A program made the position numbers and the translations under genes. Of a stretch of 20,410 nt of DNA, positions 7,179-15,451 are shown piece after piece (within the stretch, counting starts at the first letter, position 1; the number at the start of each line of letters is the position of its first letter). Origin of the DNA: a virus; the IMG/VR virus record IMGVR_UViG_3300042465_000140, positions 1-20,410 of that record. One strand, written 5' to 3'. Under the pieces are notes generated by a model, which saw nothing but the letters and a program-made list of their open reading frames with translations, was not told the origin of the DNA and did not search any database.

Positions 7179-8090
7179 ATGAGCAGCACGATGATTCAGC
7201 TCATAACCGAGTGTACGCAAGAACTCGGTATCCCGACCCCCTCCACGGTCGCGGGTAACAACAGTCAGGACGTAGTGCAATTACTCGCCCTGATGAACGC
7301 TTGTGGTTATGAGTTGCTTCGTCGTGCTGATTGGCGCGAGTTGACCCGCCAGCACACTTTTTACACCGAAGCCTCTACGGCAACGGCGTCGTGGGTGGAC
7401 GGCGTGGCTGTGATCACGGGGCTTGCCTCTACGGCGGGGCTGTCCACGCAGTATCAGGTGCAGGGCGTCGGTATCCCGAACGCCACCTACATCACAGGCG
7501 TTGGCCCGACGAGCGTGACGCTCAACTACGCCCCAACCGAGACGGTGGTAAACGGTCAGGTCATCTTCCAAAAGGTGAAGTACGACCTCCCCGCTGATTA
7601 CGTCAGCACCGTCAACCGCACCCATTGGGACAAGAGCAAGCGTTGGGAAATGCTCGGCCCCGAATCGGCGCAGCAATGGGAATGGCTGCTGTCGGGTTAC
7701 ATCAGCACCGGCCCGCGTATCCGCTGGCGTTTGCTCGGCAAATACTTCCAGATTTGGCCGGGAACCAACGCAGGCGAGTTGCTTGGCTTTGAGTACCGCA
7801 GCGCGGCGTGGGCAGAAGCCGCAGACGGTACGCCGAAGAACAGTTTTACCGCTGACAACGATACCTGCATCTACCCCGACCGCCTTATGGTGTTGGGTAC
7901 CAAACTCAAGTACTTTGAGGCCAAGGGCTTTGACACGACCGCCCTCTACCGTGACTACCTCATGGAGTTTGAGACGGCGGTGGCGCAAGACACGGCGGGC
8001 GCTAACCTCTCGTTTGCCCCGCGACCGGGTACGGTGTTGATCGGCTACGACAACATCCCCGACAGCGGCTATGGCACGGGTAGCACCTAA
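7179..8090 (+). CDS. Head-to-tail adaptor, P22 gp4-like, with inserted beta domain
   Basis: This 303-residue protein is the likely adaptor that binds beneath the portal and closes it after packaging. The N-terminal helices (MIQLITECTQELGIPTPSTV, then VVQLLALMNACGYELLRRADW) and the downstream YDLPADYVSTVNRTHWDKSK, RWEMLGPESAQQWEWL and FQIWPG segments match the familiar gp4-type layout. Residues about 61-132 look like an extra beta domain with VQGVGIPNATYITGVGPTSV, the GxGIP repeat found in many phage surface proteins. It is placed just before the conserved YDLPADY segment. The start at 7179 is supported by ACGGAGG at 7166-7172. The stop overlaps the hub gene as TAATG. Confidence 0.75.
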   Translation: MSSTMIQLITECTQELGIPTPSTVAGNNSQDVVQLLALMNACGYELLRRADWRELTRQHTFYTEASTATASWVDGVAVITGLASTAGLSTQYQVQGVGIPNATYITGVGPTSVTLNYAPTETVVNGQVIFQKVKYDLPADYVSTVNRTHWDKSKRWEMLGPESAQQWEWLLSGYISTGPRIRWRLLGKYFQIWPGTNAGELLGFEYRSAAWAEAADGTPKNSFTADNDTCIYPDRLMVLGTKLKYFEAKGFDTTALYRDYLMEFETAVAQDTAGANLSFAPRPGTVLIGYDNIPDSGYGTGST

Positions 8091-9667
8091 TGGCGTCTCC
8101 CGTTCGCAGGCGGTTAATCCAGCGCACTAGCAACAACGTCGCGTCGTTGCCCGCCCCCGTGGGCGGCTGGAACGCCCGTGATGCGCTAGCCAACATGGCA
8201 CCGACTGATGCGGTGACGCTGGACAACCTATTCCCCGGCGTCTCTAGCGTTAGTTTGCGCGGCGGTTGGGCTCCGCACGTTACGGGCATCAGCGGGCAAG
8301 TAGAAACGCTGATGACGTTTAACGGCGGCAACACAGACGAGATGTTTGCCATCGCACAAGGTTCGCTGTACGACGTTACAACGGCAGGGGCGGTGGGTGC
8401 GGCATCAGTATCAAGCCTGACTAACTCGCGTTGGGAATACACCAACATTACGACCGTAGGCGGTAGTTATCTGTATGCCGCAAACGGCGTGGATAAGCCG
8501 TTGCTGTACAACGGCAGCACTTGGACGGCCATTGACGGCTCGTCTACGCCTGCCATTACGGGCGTCACGACGACAACGCTGCATTGCCCGACGTTGTTCA
8601 AGAACCGTATGTGGTTCATCCAAGCCGATACGCTCAAGGCGTGGTATCTGCCGACCGCATCGGTAGGCGGTGCTGCCAACGTACTTGACCTGTCATCGGT
8701 TGCCCGTAACGGCGGCAAGCTCATTGCAATGGCAACGTGGACGATTGACGCAGGCTACGGCGTGGATGACAACCTTGTGTTTGTCACCGATCAAGGCGAA
8801 ATCATCGTTTATCGCGGCACCGACCCCTCCAGCGCCTCTACATGGGCGCTGATCGGCGTTTGGCAGGTTGGTTCGCCCATCTCGCGCCGCTGTGTGACCA
8901 AGTACGGCGGTGATTTGCTGATTTTGACGCTAGATGGCCTGATCCCGATGGCCTCGGCGCTGCAATCGTCGCGGCTTGACCCGCAAGTGGCGCTGTCGGA
9001 CAAAATTCAAGGCGCATTTGCTGCCGTCACGCGCCAATACAAGAGCAATTTTGGCTGGGGGCTGCTCTACAACCCGCTTAACAATGCGTTGATTGTTAAC
9101 ATTCCAGTAGGCACAAACTCGCAACAACAGTTTGTGATGAACAACATCACTAAAGCGTGGTGTCGGTTCACCGGCTGGTACGCCAATTCGTGGACTTTGC
9201 TCAACGACACGCCCTATTTCGGCGGTGACGGCGTTGTGGCAAGAGCATGGACGACGGGAACGGGGTCAGAAAGCTACGCTGACAACGGTTCTGCAATTGC
9301 GACGCGCGCTTTGCAAGCGTTTAACTACTTTGAGACGCGCGGCGTCATCAAGTATTTCACCCGTGGCCGCCCGACCATTTATAGCAACGGTCAACCGGCC
9401 ATCAGCATCGGCGTCAACGTGGACTTTCAGACCGCCGACATCGTAGGCCCGCTTTCCTTTTCGCCCACCGCTTATGGTTTGTGGGATGTAGGACTGTGGG
9501 GAACGGCTCTATGGGGGTCAGATACGGTCGTCACGAACAACTTTGTGGGACTTCAAGGCATCGGATACTGCGCTGCCGTCAATTTCAACAGCAGCAGCAA
9601 GAATCTGACGCTGGAGTGGGCATCAACTGACATCGTTTATCAACTCGGATGGGCTGGCGCATCGTAA
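8090..9667 (+). CDS. Tail hub / stabilisation protein, P22 gp10-like
   Basis: This 525-residue, predominantly beta protein follows the adaptor gene, as gp10 follows gp4 in P22. Its start, with PAPVGGWNARDALANM (21-36) and then DAVTLDNLFPGVSSVSLRGG (40-59), is typical of phage hub or stabilisation proteins that seal the adaptor and hold the tail fibres. Successive blade-like units, such as the ANGVDKPLLYNGSTW and FVTDQGEIIVYRGTDPSS segments, suggest a propeller-like body. Near the C-terminus there is a short tryptophan-rich repeat (YGLWDVGLWGTALWGSD). The start is coupled to the adaptor stop by TAATG. The last 19 nt overlap the next gene in another frame. Confidence 0.75.
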   Translation: MASPVRRRLIQRTSNNVASLPAPVGGWNARDALANMAPTDAVTLDNLFPGVSSVSLRGGWAPHVTGISGQVETLMTFNGGNTDEMFAIAQGSLYDVTTAGAVGAASVSSLTNSRWEYTNITTVGGSYLYAANGVDKPLLYNGSTWTAIDGSSTPAITGVTTTTLHCPTLFKNRMWFIQADTLKAWYLPTASVGGAANVLDLSSVARNGGKLIAMATWTIDAGYGVDDNLVFVTDQGEIIVYRGTDPSSASTWALIGVWQVGSPISRRCVTKYGGDLLILTLDGLIPMASALQSSRLDPQVALSDKIQGAFAAVTRQYKSNFGWGLLYNPLNNALIVNIPVGTNSQQQFVMNNITKAWCRFTGWYANSWTLLNDTPYFGGDGVVARAWTTGTGSESYADNGSAIATRALQAFNYFETRGVIKYFTRGRPTIYSNGQPAISIGVNVDFQTADIVGPLSFSPTAYGLWDVGLWGTALWGSDTVVTNNFVGLQGIGYCAAVNFNSSSKNLTLEWASTDIVYQLGWAGAS

Positions 9668-10089
9668 GCGGCCCCCATGTGGGGCATTGGGTCACCGCAC
9701 AGACGGACGGCGGCTATCACGCCGAACGATCCAATGCTCTCGGGCTTGAGAAAGACGGAAAGTTGGTCGCAGGGACAGTTTTTGAGATGTGGAACGGCAG
9801 ATCGGTCGTCTGCCACATCGCATGGGAGCGTGTTACGCCGACGTATATGGCAGCCGTTTACGATTATGCCTATAACGTCTGCAATGTTGATAAGATAATA
9901 GGGCCGATTTCCAGCAACCATACCCGGGCGCTGAAACTGGTCACGAAAATGGGGTTTTCCGAGGAAGCGCGCATCAAGGATGGCGCACCCGACGGAGACA
10001 TTGTTTTTATGACGCAGACACCTGACAAGTGTCGTTTTTTGGAGCCGAGGTATGGGCAAAAGATCACCAGCACCGCCGCCAGCGCCTGA
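9649..10089 (+). CDS. GNAT-like acetyltransferase-fold protein
   Basis: This encodes a 146-residue protein whose C-terminal half resembles the last part of the GNAT N-acetyltransferase fold. Residues 79-108 read NVDKIIGPISSNHTRALKLV followed by TKMGFSEEAR, the strand, N-x-x-A helix and K-x-G-F segment seen in RimI/RimJ-like enzymes. The hydrophobic strand VVCHIAWERV (53-62) would be the central beta strand. The expected Q/R-x-x-G-x-G/A acetyl-CoA phosphate loop after it is not visible (VTPTYMAAVYDYAY stands in its place), so catalysis is uncertain. It overlaps the hub gene by 19 nt and the next gene by 38 nt, indicating it is an integral operon member. Its start has no clear Shine-Dalgarno and probably relies on coupling. 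Its target is unknown. Confidence 0.68.
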   Translation: MGWRIVSGPHVGHWVTAQTDGGYHAERSNALGLEKDGKLVAGTVFEMWNGRSVVCHIAWERVTPTYMAAVYDYAYNVCNVDKIIGPISSNHTRALKLVTKMGFSEEARIKDGAPDGDIVFMTQTPDKCRFLEPRYGQKITSTAASA

Positions 10090-12220
10090 TTACGCCGCAT
10101 TAGCGCGACAACAGGGCGCAGCCAACGTGGAAGCCGCCAGAACGTCGGCTTACATGAGCAATCCCAACGTCTATACGCCGTATGGGACGCAGACCGTTAC
10201 TTGGTCGCGCACCCCGAACTTTGACGAGGCGGCGTATCAGAAGGCGTTGGAGCAATATCAATCGGGCAGCATCCTAGACGGCGACGGTAGCCGCGGCCAG
10301 ATGCCGACCCGCGAGCAATTTACGACATACATTGAGCAGCCGACGGTACGCCAAGAGTTGCCGTATTGGGCGCAGACCGCCGTCAACAACGAACAGCAAG
10401 CGCAGGCTCGTCTTGCGATGGCGGCTAACGAAGCGTCAGCACGACTCGGCAATCTTCCCATCGCGCAAGAGTTTACGGGCGCAGGTATCCCCGGCATTGA
10501 TTACTCTGGCGCTGGCGTTCGCCCGATTGAGGCGCACCTCAATCTGATGGGCTACGGCACTCCGGTGTCGCAAGTCTCCCCGCTCGCCACACCCGAGCCG
10601 GTGCGTGTCGCAGGGCAAGCCGGTGCCAACATTGAAGGTGTCGGCCAGATTCCGTTCGCCCCTGACCTGATGGGCATGGGCTACGCAGGCGGCGGCCCGC
10701 AGCCGTACAACCTGCAAGGGTTAAATCTCTCCAATGTCGCGCAGGTGCAAGGCGCACCCGCAGGCGGCTTGTTCGGCATGGCGTCAGGCGGCCCCGGCGG
10801 GCTGAACCTGCAAGGGCTAGACACCAGCGGCGTCGGTGGCGTGGCACAAGGCCCGCAACAAGGCCAGTTTGGTCAGGCGCAGCGCAGCGTTCAAGGGCCA
10901 GAGTTGCAGCGTCAGATTGACATCGGCAACTTGCCGCAAGGCCCGGTTAACGCAGGCATGACGGCGCAAACGGCGCTGCTCTCGCGTTTGTCGCCGCAGT
11001 TGCAAGGCGAGCGTCAGCAGCTGCAAACGCAACTGATCAACCAAGGTTTGCGACCGGGCGGTGAGGCGTACAACTCTGCAATGCAAGCGCAGATGCAGAA
11101 GGAAAACGACCTATTGCTGCAAGCCGCCGCACAGGGCATCAGCCTTGACCAAGCGGCCCGTCAGCAGGCGTTTGCCGAACAGCAATCCCGCGCTATGTTT
11201 GCCAACCAAGCCGCTCTGCAAGGCTTTGGTGCGGGCATGGAGCAAGCAGGGCTGTACAACACGGGTATGCAGCAGGACTTGCAATCCGCATTGGCAACGC
11301 AAGCCGCGCAGAACCAAGCCCAACAGCAAGCCTTCCAGCAGCGTCTGCAAGCCGGCGAGTTTGGGCAAGAGGCGCAATTGGCGTCCTTTGGCACCCAACA
11401 GCAGGCGGCAGAGGCGTACAACCGCGCTATCGCGCAGAACTACCAACAAGCGTTGCAAGCACAGCAGGCTGCTAACGCCGCGCAAGCGCAACAGTTTGGT
11501 CAGGCGGTCGGTGCGGGTGAGTTTGACCGCGCACGGTTGATGGAACAGTTTGGCATGGCGTCCTCGGCGCAAGAAATGGCGAACCGAGCCATTGCCCAAA
11601 ACCAAGGCGCACTTACGCAGCAATACCAGAACGTGCTGGGCGGCCAACAGCAGTACATTGACCAGCAAATGGCTGCCGAACAGTTGCGTAACCAAGCCAT
11701 CGCGCAGAACCAAGCGGCACAGATTGCTGTGCAGCAAGCCAACCTTGGTCGTCAGCAGCAAAACTTTGGTCAGCAGATGTCGCAAGCTGAATTGGCTAAC
11801 GCCGCCCTCGCGCAACAGCGTCAGGCCGCGATTGACCAAAACACTTTCTACAACCAAGCGTTGCAGCAGATGTATAACCAAGAGATGGGGCAGAGCCAGT
11901 TCTACAACACGGCTGTGCAACAGGCTCTCGCGCAACAAGCAGCGATCCGCTCGCTCCCGATCAACGAGATTAGCGCGTTGCTCTCGGGCGGTCAGGTCAC
12001 GGTGCCGCAATTCCAAGGCTATAGCGGCGTCACGGTTGCCCCTGCTCCGATATTCCAAGCGGGTCAGGCGCAAGGCGACTTTGCACAACGCAATTACGCC
12101 AACCAAGTCGGCGCATACAACTCGCAAATGGGGCTGCTCGGCAGTCTTGCTGGCATGGCTGGCACCGCCTTCGGTGGTCAATTTGGCGGGGCGCTTGGCA
12201 AAGGATTATTCGGAGGCTAA
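10052..12220 (+). CDS. Large Gln/Ala-rich virion protein, probable ejection protein
   Basis: This encodes a 722-residue protein dominated by Gln, Ala and Asn. The N-terminus, GKRSPAPPPAPDYAALARQQ followed by NPNVYTPYGTQTVTW, is a recurrent start of virion proteins encoded after the tail hub in podoviruses. A Gly/Pro-rich middle (about 150-290) leads into a very long helical region (about 300-650). This region carries the recurring pentad AIAQN at 459-463, 513-517 and 549-553 among many shorter Q-rich heptad-like units. The last 30 residues form a glycine-zipper hydrophobic segment (GSLAGMAGTAFGGQFGGALG), suitable for membrane insertion or oligomerisation. By position it corresponds to P22 ejection proteins, which leave the capsid with the DNA. 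A strong GGAG at 10041-10044 supports the ATG at 10052. Confidence 0.65.
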   Translation: MGKRSPAPPPAPDYAALARQQGAANVEAARTSAYMSNPNVYTPYGTQTVTWSRTPNFDEAAYQKALEQYQSGSILDGDGSRGQMPTREQFTTYIEQPTVRQELPYWAQTAVNNEQQAQARLAMAANEASARLGNLPIAQEFTGAGIPGIDYSGAGVRPIEAHLNLMGYGTPVSQVSPLATPEPVRVAGQAGANIEGVGQIPFAPDLMGMGYAGGGPQPYNLQGLNLSNVAQVQGAPAGGLFGMASGGPGGLNLQGLDTSGVGGVAQGPQQGQFGQAQRSVQGPELQRQIDIGNLPQGPVNAGMTAQTALLSRLSPQLQGERQQLQTQLINQGLRPGGEAYNSAMQAQMQKENDLLLQAAAQGISLDQAARQQAFAEQQSRAMFANQAALQGFGAGMEQAGLYNTGMQQDLQSALATQAAQNQAQQQAFQQRLQAGEFGQEAQLASFGTQQQAAEAYNRAIAQNYQQALQAQQAANAAQAQQFGQAVGAGEFDRARLMEQFGMASSAQEMANRAIAQNQGALTQQYQNVLGGQQQYIDQQMAAEQLRNQAIAQNQAAQIAVQQANLGRQQQNFGQQMSQAELANAALAQQRQAAIDQNTFYNQALQQMYNQEMGQSQFYNTAVQQALAQQAAIRSLPINEISALLSGGQVTVPQFQGYSGVTVAPAPIFQAGQAQGDFAQRNYANQVGAYNSQMGLLGSLAGMAGTAFGGQFGGALGKGLFGG
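11426..11710 (+). repeat. Imperfect Gln/Ala-rich repeats within the putative ejection protein
   Basis: The coding sequence for the pentad AIAQN recurs in frame at 11426-11440, 11588-11602 and 11696-11710. The first and third copies are nearly identical in DNA (GC-ATCGCGCAGAAC core), while the second uses different codons (GCCATTGCCCAAAAC). The surrounding units share EMANRA or QLRNQA before and a Gln run after. Codon divergence in the middle copy argues that the repeats are old and kept for protein structure, probably a segmented coiled coil, rather than being a fresh duplication. Confidence 0.55.
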
Positions 12221-12223
12221 CAG

Positions 12224-12625
12224 ATGAACGGATTTAGACCTGACCGACCGCAGCGCATGGCGCAGATGCTGGCAATGCAGGAGCGCAACCGTTCCATCGG
12301 TGCGCCCGCAGGCCAACGCGACGGGATGCCCGCAATGCGTCCTAGCCTCGCCTATAGCGGCGCTACGCCGAACACCGCCTCTGGCGTACCTCCGCAGGCC
12401 ATGAACTTCAACGGCCCACAGATGACGCCGCAGCCCGGTATGGGCGGCATGATGCAGGGAATGGGTCGCCCGCAAATGGGTCAGACCCGTATGCCGCCGC
12501 AACAAATGGCAGACACGGCACCGCAGATCGGCAATCGCCCGATGCGTCCACGGATGCCCTCTCCCGCAGGCATGACGACGCCGCAGGGAGGTTCTTACAG
12601 AGGGGATTTTGAAAATGCCTCCTAA
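12224..12625 (+). CDS. Small Met/Pro/Gly/Gln-rich protein, function unknown
   Basis: This encodes a 133-residue protein of low complexity. It is unusually rich in Met, Pro, Gln, Gly and Arg, with segments such as GMGGMMQGMGRPQMGQTRMP and a basic N-terminus (RPDRPQRMAQM). No domain is visible, and most of the chain should be disordered. GGAGG at 12212-12216 lies 7 nt before the ATG, so initiation is well supported. The end overlaps the next gene by 11 nt. Its location between two putative ejection-protein genes suggests a small virion or assembly component, but nothing in the sequence fixes a role. A large reading frame on the opposite strand here is a codon-bias shadow. Confidence 0.6.
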   Translation: MNGFRPDRPQRMAQMLAMQERNRSIGAPAGQRDGMPAMRPSLAYSGATPNTASGVPPQAMNFNGPQMTPQPGMGGMMQGMGRPQMGQTRMPPQQMADTAPQIGNRPMRPRMPSPAGMTTPQGGSYRGDFENAS

Positions 12626-13985
12626 ATATGTCAGCACTTTCCGCGCACCGAGCGAGTACGAGCGTCAGTTAGAGGAAGCTCGTCGCCGTGCAATGTTGGC
12701 CGAAGCACTCGCCCAACAAGAATATCAGCCGATGGAAGGCACCGCAGCGCCGATCCCGAAGGCCGCACCGCTTGTGAAGGCGTTGCAGAGCTTTATGACC
12801 GCCCGTGCGGGTCGTCAGGCCGAGGAAGCCAAGACCGCCGCAGAGAAGGCGGGGCGTACCGAGTTTGCTGATTACATCCGTTCGTTTGAGCCCGAGCAGC
12901 GCAACGTCAATATGGCCGAGTTGGCCGCGATGGAAGCGCCTATGCCGATGATCAACACCGAGCCGGGTGGTGGCCCTGCCGTGCCGTATGGTCAGCCGGG
13001 GTTCCGTAGCACCGAATACGCACAGCCGAGCGCCATCGCAGCGCCTAATCAGCGTTTGATGCCCGTGATGGGCGCAGACGGTCAGCCTGATTTCAGCCAG
13101 CCGATGCAGATGCAAGTTGGCGGCCCGCTGACGGCAGCGCAGAAACGTGCGCGAGCATTGGAAGGCTTTGAAAGCAGCAACCCGATGGTGCAGCAGTTTG
13201 CTATGTCGCAGTACGAAGCGACGATGCCCAAGCCAAGGGAAGTAAAAATTGCTGACCTTGATGCAAGCAAATATACGCCAGAAAGCCTTGCTGAAGCGCA
13301 ACGCACCGGAGACATTGGCAAGATAAAAGAAAAGGAAGCGCCCGTGAAACCCAAAACCATCGTAAAAGAGGTGGATTTGGGCAACGTGGTTGAGTTGCAT
13401 TACAGCGATGGAACCGTGCAAACGCGAACGAAAGGCGTTGCGCCGTCTGCTGGCGGTGGTTCTAAAGAAACCGCTGAAGGTTTGCGTAAAGAGTTTACAA
13501 CTCAAACTACCCCGTATCGTGGCGTTGCTGATGCGTTCCAAAAAATCAAAACCGCCGCACTCAACCCTAGTGCCGCAAATGATTTGTCTTTGATTTTTGG
13601 ATATATGCGGGCGCTTGACCCCGCATCTACCGTCCGAGAGGGTGAATTTGCAAACGCTCAAAACGCGGGCGGTATAGACGCCACAATTCGCAACATTTAC
13701 AACAAAGTTGCAAGCGGTGAGCGGTTAACACAATCGCAACGACAAGACTTCTTGCAATCAGCTTACGGGTTGGTTGAAAGCCAAGCCCCTAATGTTCAGC
13801 AAGTTATTGATCGGTATACATCAATAGCGGGGCGATCTGGGCTGAACCCAGAGGACATTGTGTCTGACCCGTTTGCAAGCGTTCGTATTCCGCGTTTGCA
13901 AGGCGACAATGATCCAATGTTTGAAAAGTTAAAGAGTGGCGACCTGTTTATTGCGCCTAACGGCAAAATGATGAGGAAGCGGTAA
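12615..13985 (+). CDS. Putative internal virion / ejection protein
   Basis: This encodes a 456-residue hydrophilic protein in the ejection module. The N-terminus (FRAPSEYERQLEEARRRAML) is helical and basic. Residues about 90-190 are Pro/Met/Gln-rich and probably disordered. The C-terminal half is again helical, including LRKEFTTQTTPYRGVADAFQ and KVASGERLTQSQRQDFLQSA. The latter resembles C-terminal regions of many phage proteins annotated as structural or DNA-transfer, in which a helical bundle ends near an APNGKMMRKR-like basic tail. The start is set at the ATG at 12615, with GAGGGG at 12600-12605; an in-frame TTG at 12609 is too close to that site. Base composition drops sharply from about 13240 onward. 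The stop overlaps the next start as TAATG. Confidence 0.6.
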   Translation: MPPKYVSTFRAPSEYERQLEEARRRAMLAEALAQQEYQPMEGTAAPIPKAAPLVKALQSFMTARAGRQAEEAKTAAEKAGRTEFADYIRSFEPEQRNVNMAELAAMEAPMPMINTEPGGGPAVPYGQPGFRSTEYAQPSAIAAPNQRLMPVMGADGQPDFSQPMQMQVGGPLTAAQKRARALEGFESSNPMVQQFAMSQYEATMPKPREVKIADLDASKYTPESLAEAQRTGDIGKIKEKEAPVKPKTIVKEVDLGNVVELHYSDGTVQTRTKGVAPSAGGGSKETAEGLRKEFTTQTTPYRGVADAFQKIKTAALNPSAANDLSLIFGYMRALDPASTVREGEFANAQNAGGIDATIRNIYNKVASGERLTQSQRQDFLQSAYGLVESQAPNVQQVIDRYTSIAGRSGLNPEDIVSDPFASVRIPRLQGDNDPMFEKLKSGDLFIAPNGKMMRKR

Positions 13986-15451
13986 TGGGTTGGCGAGATC
14001 AAAGCGAGCCAGTCGGCGGTTCTGCCGAGGACAATAACGACTTGCTGAAGGCGCTTCGTGACCGACTGCGCCAAGCGGGCGGCTACATTAAATCAGAAGT
14101 GGAAGGATTGCCTAGCCAAATGCCAAGGCAATTAGGTTTGGCCGCCAGATCGGCTGTTACTGGCGTCACCGCATTACCCGGTATGGCTGCTGATGCGGCC
14201 ATGGCTGGATATAACTACTTAACTGGCTCCAACCAGCAAATGCCGACTCAAGCCACACAAAACTTGATGACGCAAATAGGATTGCCAGAACCGCAAGGAA
14301 CGCTTGAAAATGTCAATCAGTTCCTTGGCAGCACAATTGCGGGCGCAAAAGTTCCGTTGCCCGGCATTGCAAATCCTGCCCCCGCAAATTTCCAGCCAAC
14401 ATTGACTCGCCCGCAGCGCACGTTTGATGTTGGGCAGCGAGAAGGCTATGTAGTGCCTCCCGCCACAATTCAGCCAAACATTCGCAACATTGCGCTGGAA
14501 AGCATCGGCGGCAAGCAAGCCACCGAACAAACGGCTCGCGCAACCAACCAACAAGTCACCAACAGACTTGCTAATCGCACCCTTGGGTTGCCAGAAACCC
14601 GCGAAATTACGCGAGACACGCTTGAGCAAGTGCGAGATGAAGCGGGCCAAGTGTATGACATGGTGAAATCGGCTGGCCGAATTGCAACAGACGATGATTA
14701 CAAGGCGAGTTTGCAAGGCATAAGGGCAAGCATTGAAAAAATTAGAGAGGATTTCCCAAAAGCCAATGTAGCCGCATCAAAAGAAATCAAGGATTTAGTG
14801 GATTCGCTTGATGTTCCTGAATTTGACACAAATTCAGGTATGGAATACTTAAAGCAGTTGCGTAATGAAGCTGCTGACAATCTTGCGTCTTTAGACGAAC
14901 CGACAAGAAAAGCATTAGGCCGAGCGCAACGAGAAGCGGCCGAAGCACTTGAAGAAATGATTTTTCGGCAATTGAAAAAAGCCGGGCAAGGCAATCTTGC
15001 CCAGCAGTTTGACAACGCTCGTCGCCAAATTGCCAAGTCATACACCGTTCAGGCGGCTTTGGATGAGGGTAGCGGCAGCGTTGATGCTATGAAGCTGTCG
15101 CAAATTCTCAACAAGGGTAAGCCGTTGTCGCCCGAGTTGGAATTAGCGGCTCGCATGGGCAGTTCGTTCCCTCGCGCAATGATTCGCCCAGAGCGAACCG
15201 GAAGCGTTGGCTCTAACGCATTAGATTTAGCAATGACCGGAGCGGGAGCAGTCTCGTTCCCACTTATGTCAGTTTCACCATACGCAGCCCTAGGAATCAT
15301 CCCTGCAAAATATGGCGCACGACGCTTGGCATTAAGCAAAGCGTTGCAGCGGCAGTTGTTGGGCGAACAGTTTACGTTACCGTCACAAGTTGTTGGCGGC
15401 GCGGCAGGTGCAGAGGCTGAAAGGCAGCGGCAAAGGAGTAAAAAGCAATGA
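13985..15451 (+). CDS. Putative DNA-transfer / ejection protein
   Basis: This encodes a 488-residue protein with features of podovirus ejection proteins. The N-terminal 45 residues are charged. A semi-hydrophobic segment at about 50-80 (LGLAARSAVTGVTALPGMAA) could be an amphipathic or membrane-active helix. Residues about 200-400 form a long charged helical region, including EITRDTLEQVRDEAGQVYDM and RKALGRAQREAAEALEEMIF. A second hydrophobic stretch at 412-441 (ALDLAMTGAGAVSFPLMSVS then PYAALGIIPA) precedes a basic C-terminus (AEAERQRQRSKKQ). No catalytic motif is visible. Its place, last before the fibre, mirrors P22 gp20/gp16. Most of the gene is AT-richer than its neighbours. It ends in ATGA shared with the fibre gene. 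Confidence 0.6.
   Translation: MGWRDQSEPVGGSAEDNNDLLKALRDRLRQAGGYIKSEVEGLPSQMPRQLGLAARSAVTGVTALPGMAADAAMAGYNYLTGSNQQMPTQATQNLMTQIGLPEPQGTLENVNQFLGSTIAGAKVPLPGIANPAPANFQPTLTRPQRTFDVGQREGYVVPPATIQPNIRNIALESIGGKQATEQTARATNQQVTNRLANRTLGLPETREITRDTLEQVRDEAGQVYDMVKSAGRIATDDDYKASLQGIRASIEKIREDFPKANVAASKEIKDLVDSLDVPEFDTNSGMEYLKQLRNEAADNLASLDEPTRKALGRAQREAAEALEEMIFRQLKKAGQGNLAQQFDNARRQIAKSYTVQAALDEGSGSVDAMKLSQILNKGKPLSPELELAARMGSSFPRAMIRPERTGSVGSNALDLAMTGAGAVSFPLMSVSPYAALGIIPAKYGARRLALSKALQRQLLGEQFTLPSQVVGGAAGAEAERQRQRSKKQ

Noticed and set aside
11111-12181. Minus-strand open frame of 356 codons opposite the Gln-rich gene
   Set aside because: It is a Leu/Arg-rich translation expected from reversing CAG/CAA-rich codons. 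No start signal or family likeness.
11550-12227. Plus-strand alternative frame of 225 codons inside the Gln-rich gene
   Set aside because: It is Arg/Ser/Lys-rich from frame-shifted CAG repeats, with no ribosome-binding site, and is nested in a real gene.
12669-13661. Minus-strand open frame of 330 codons
   Set aside because: It is opposite a well-supported plus-strand gene with good start signals and shows no domain.
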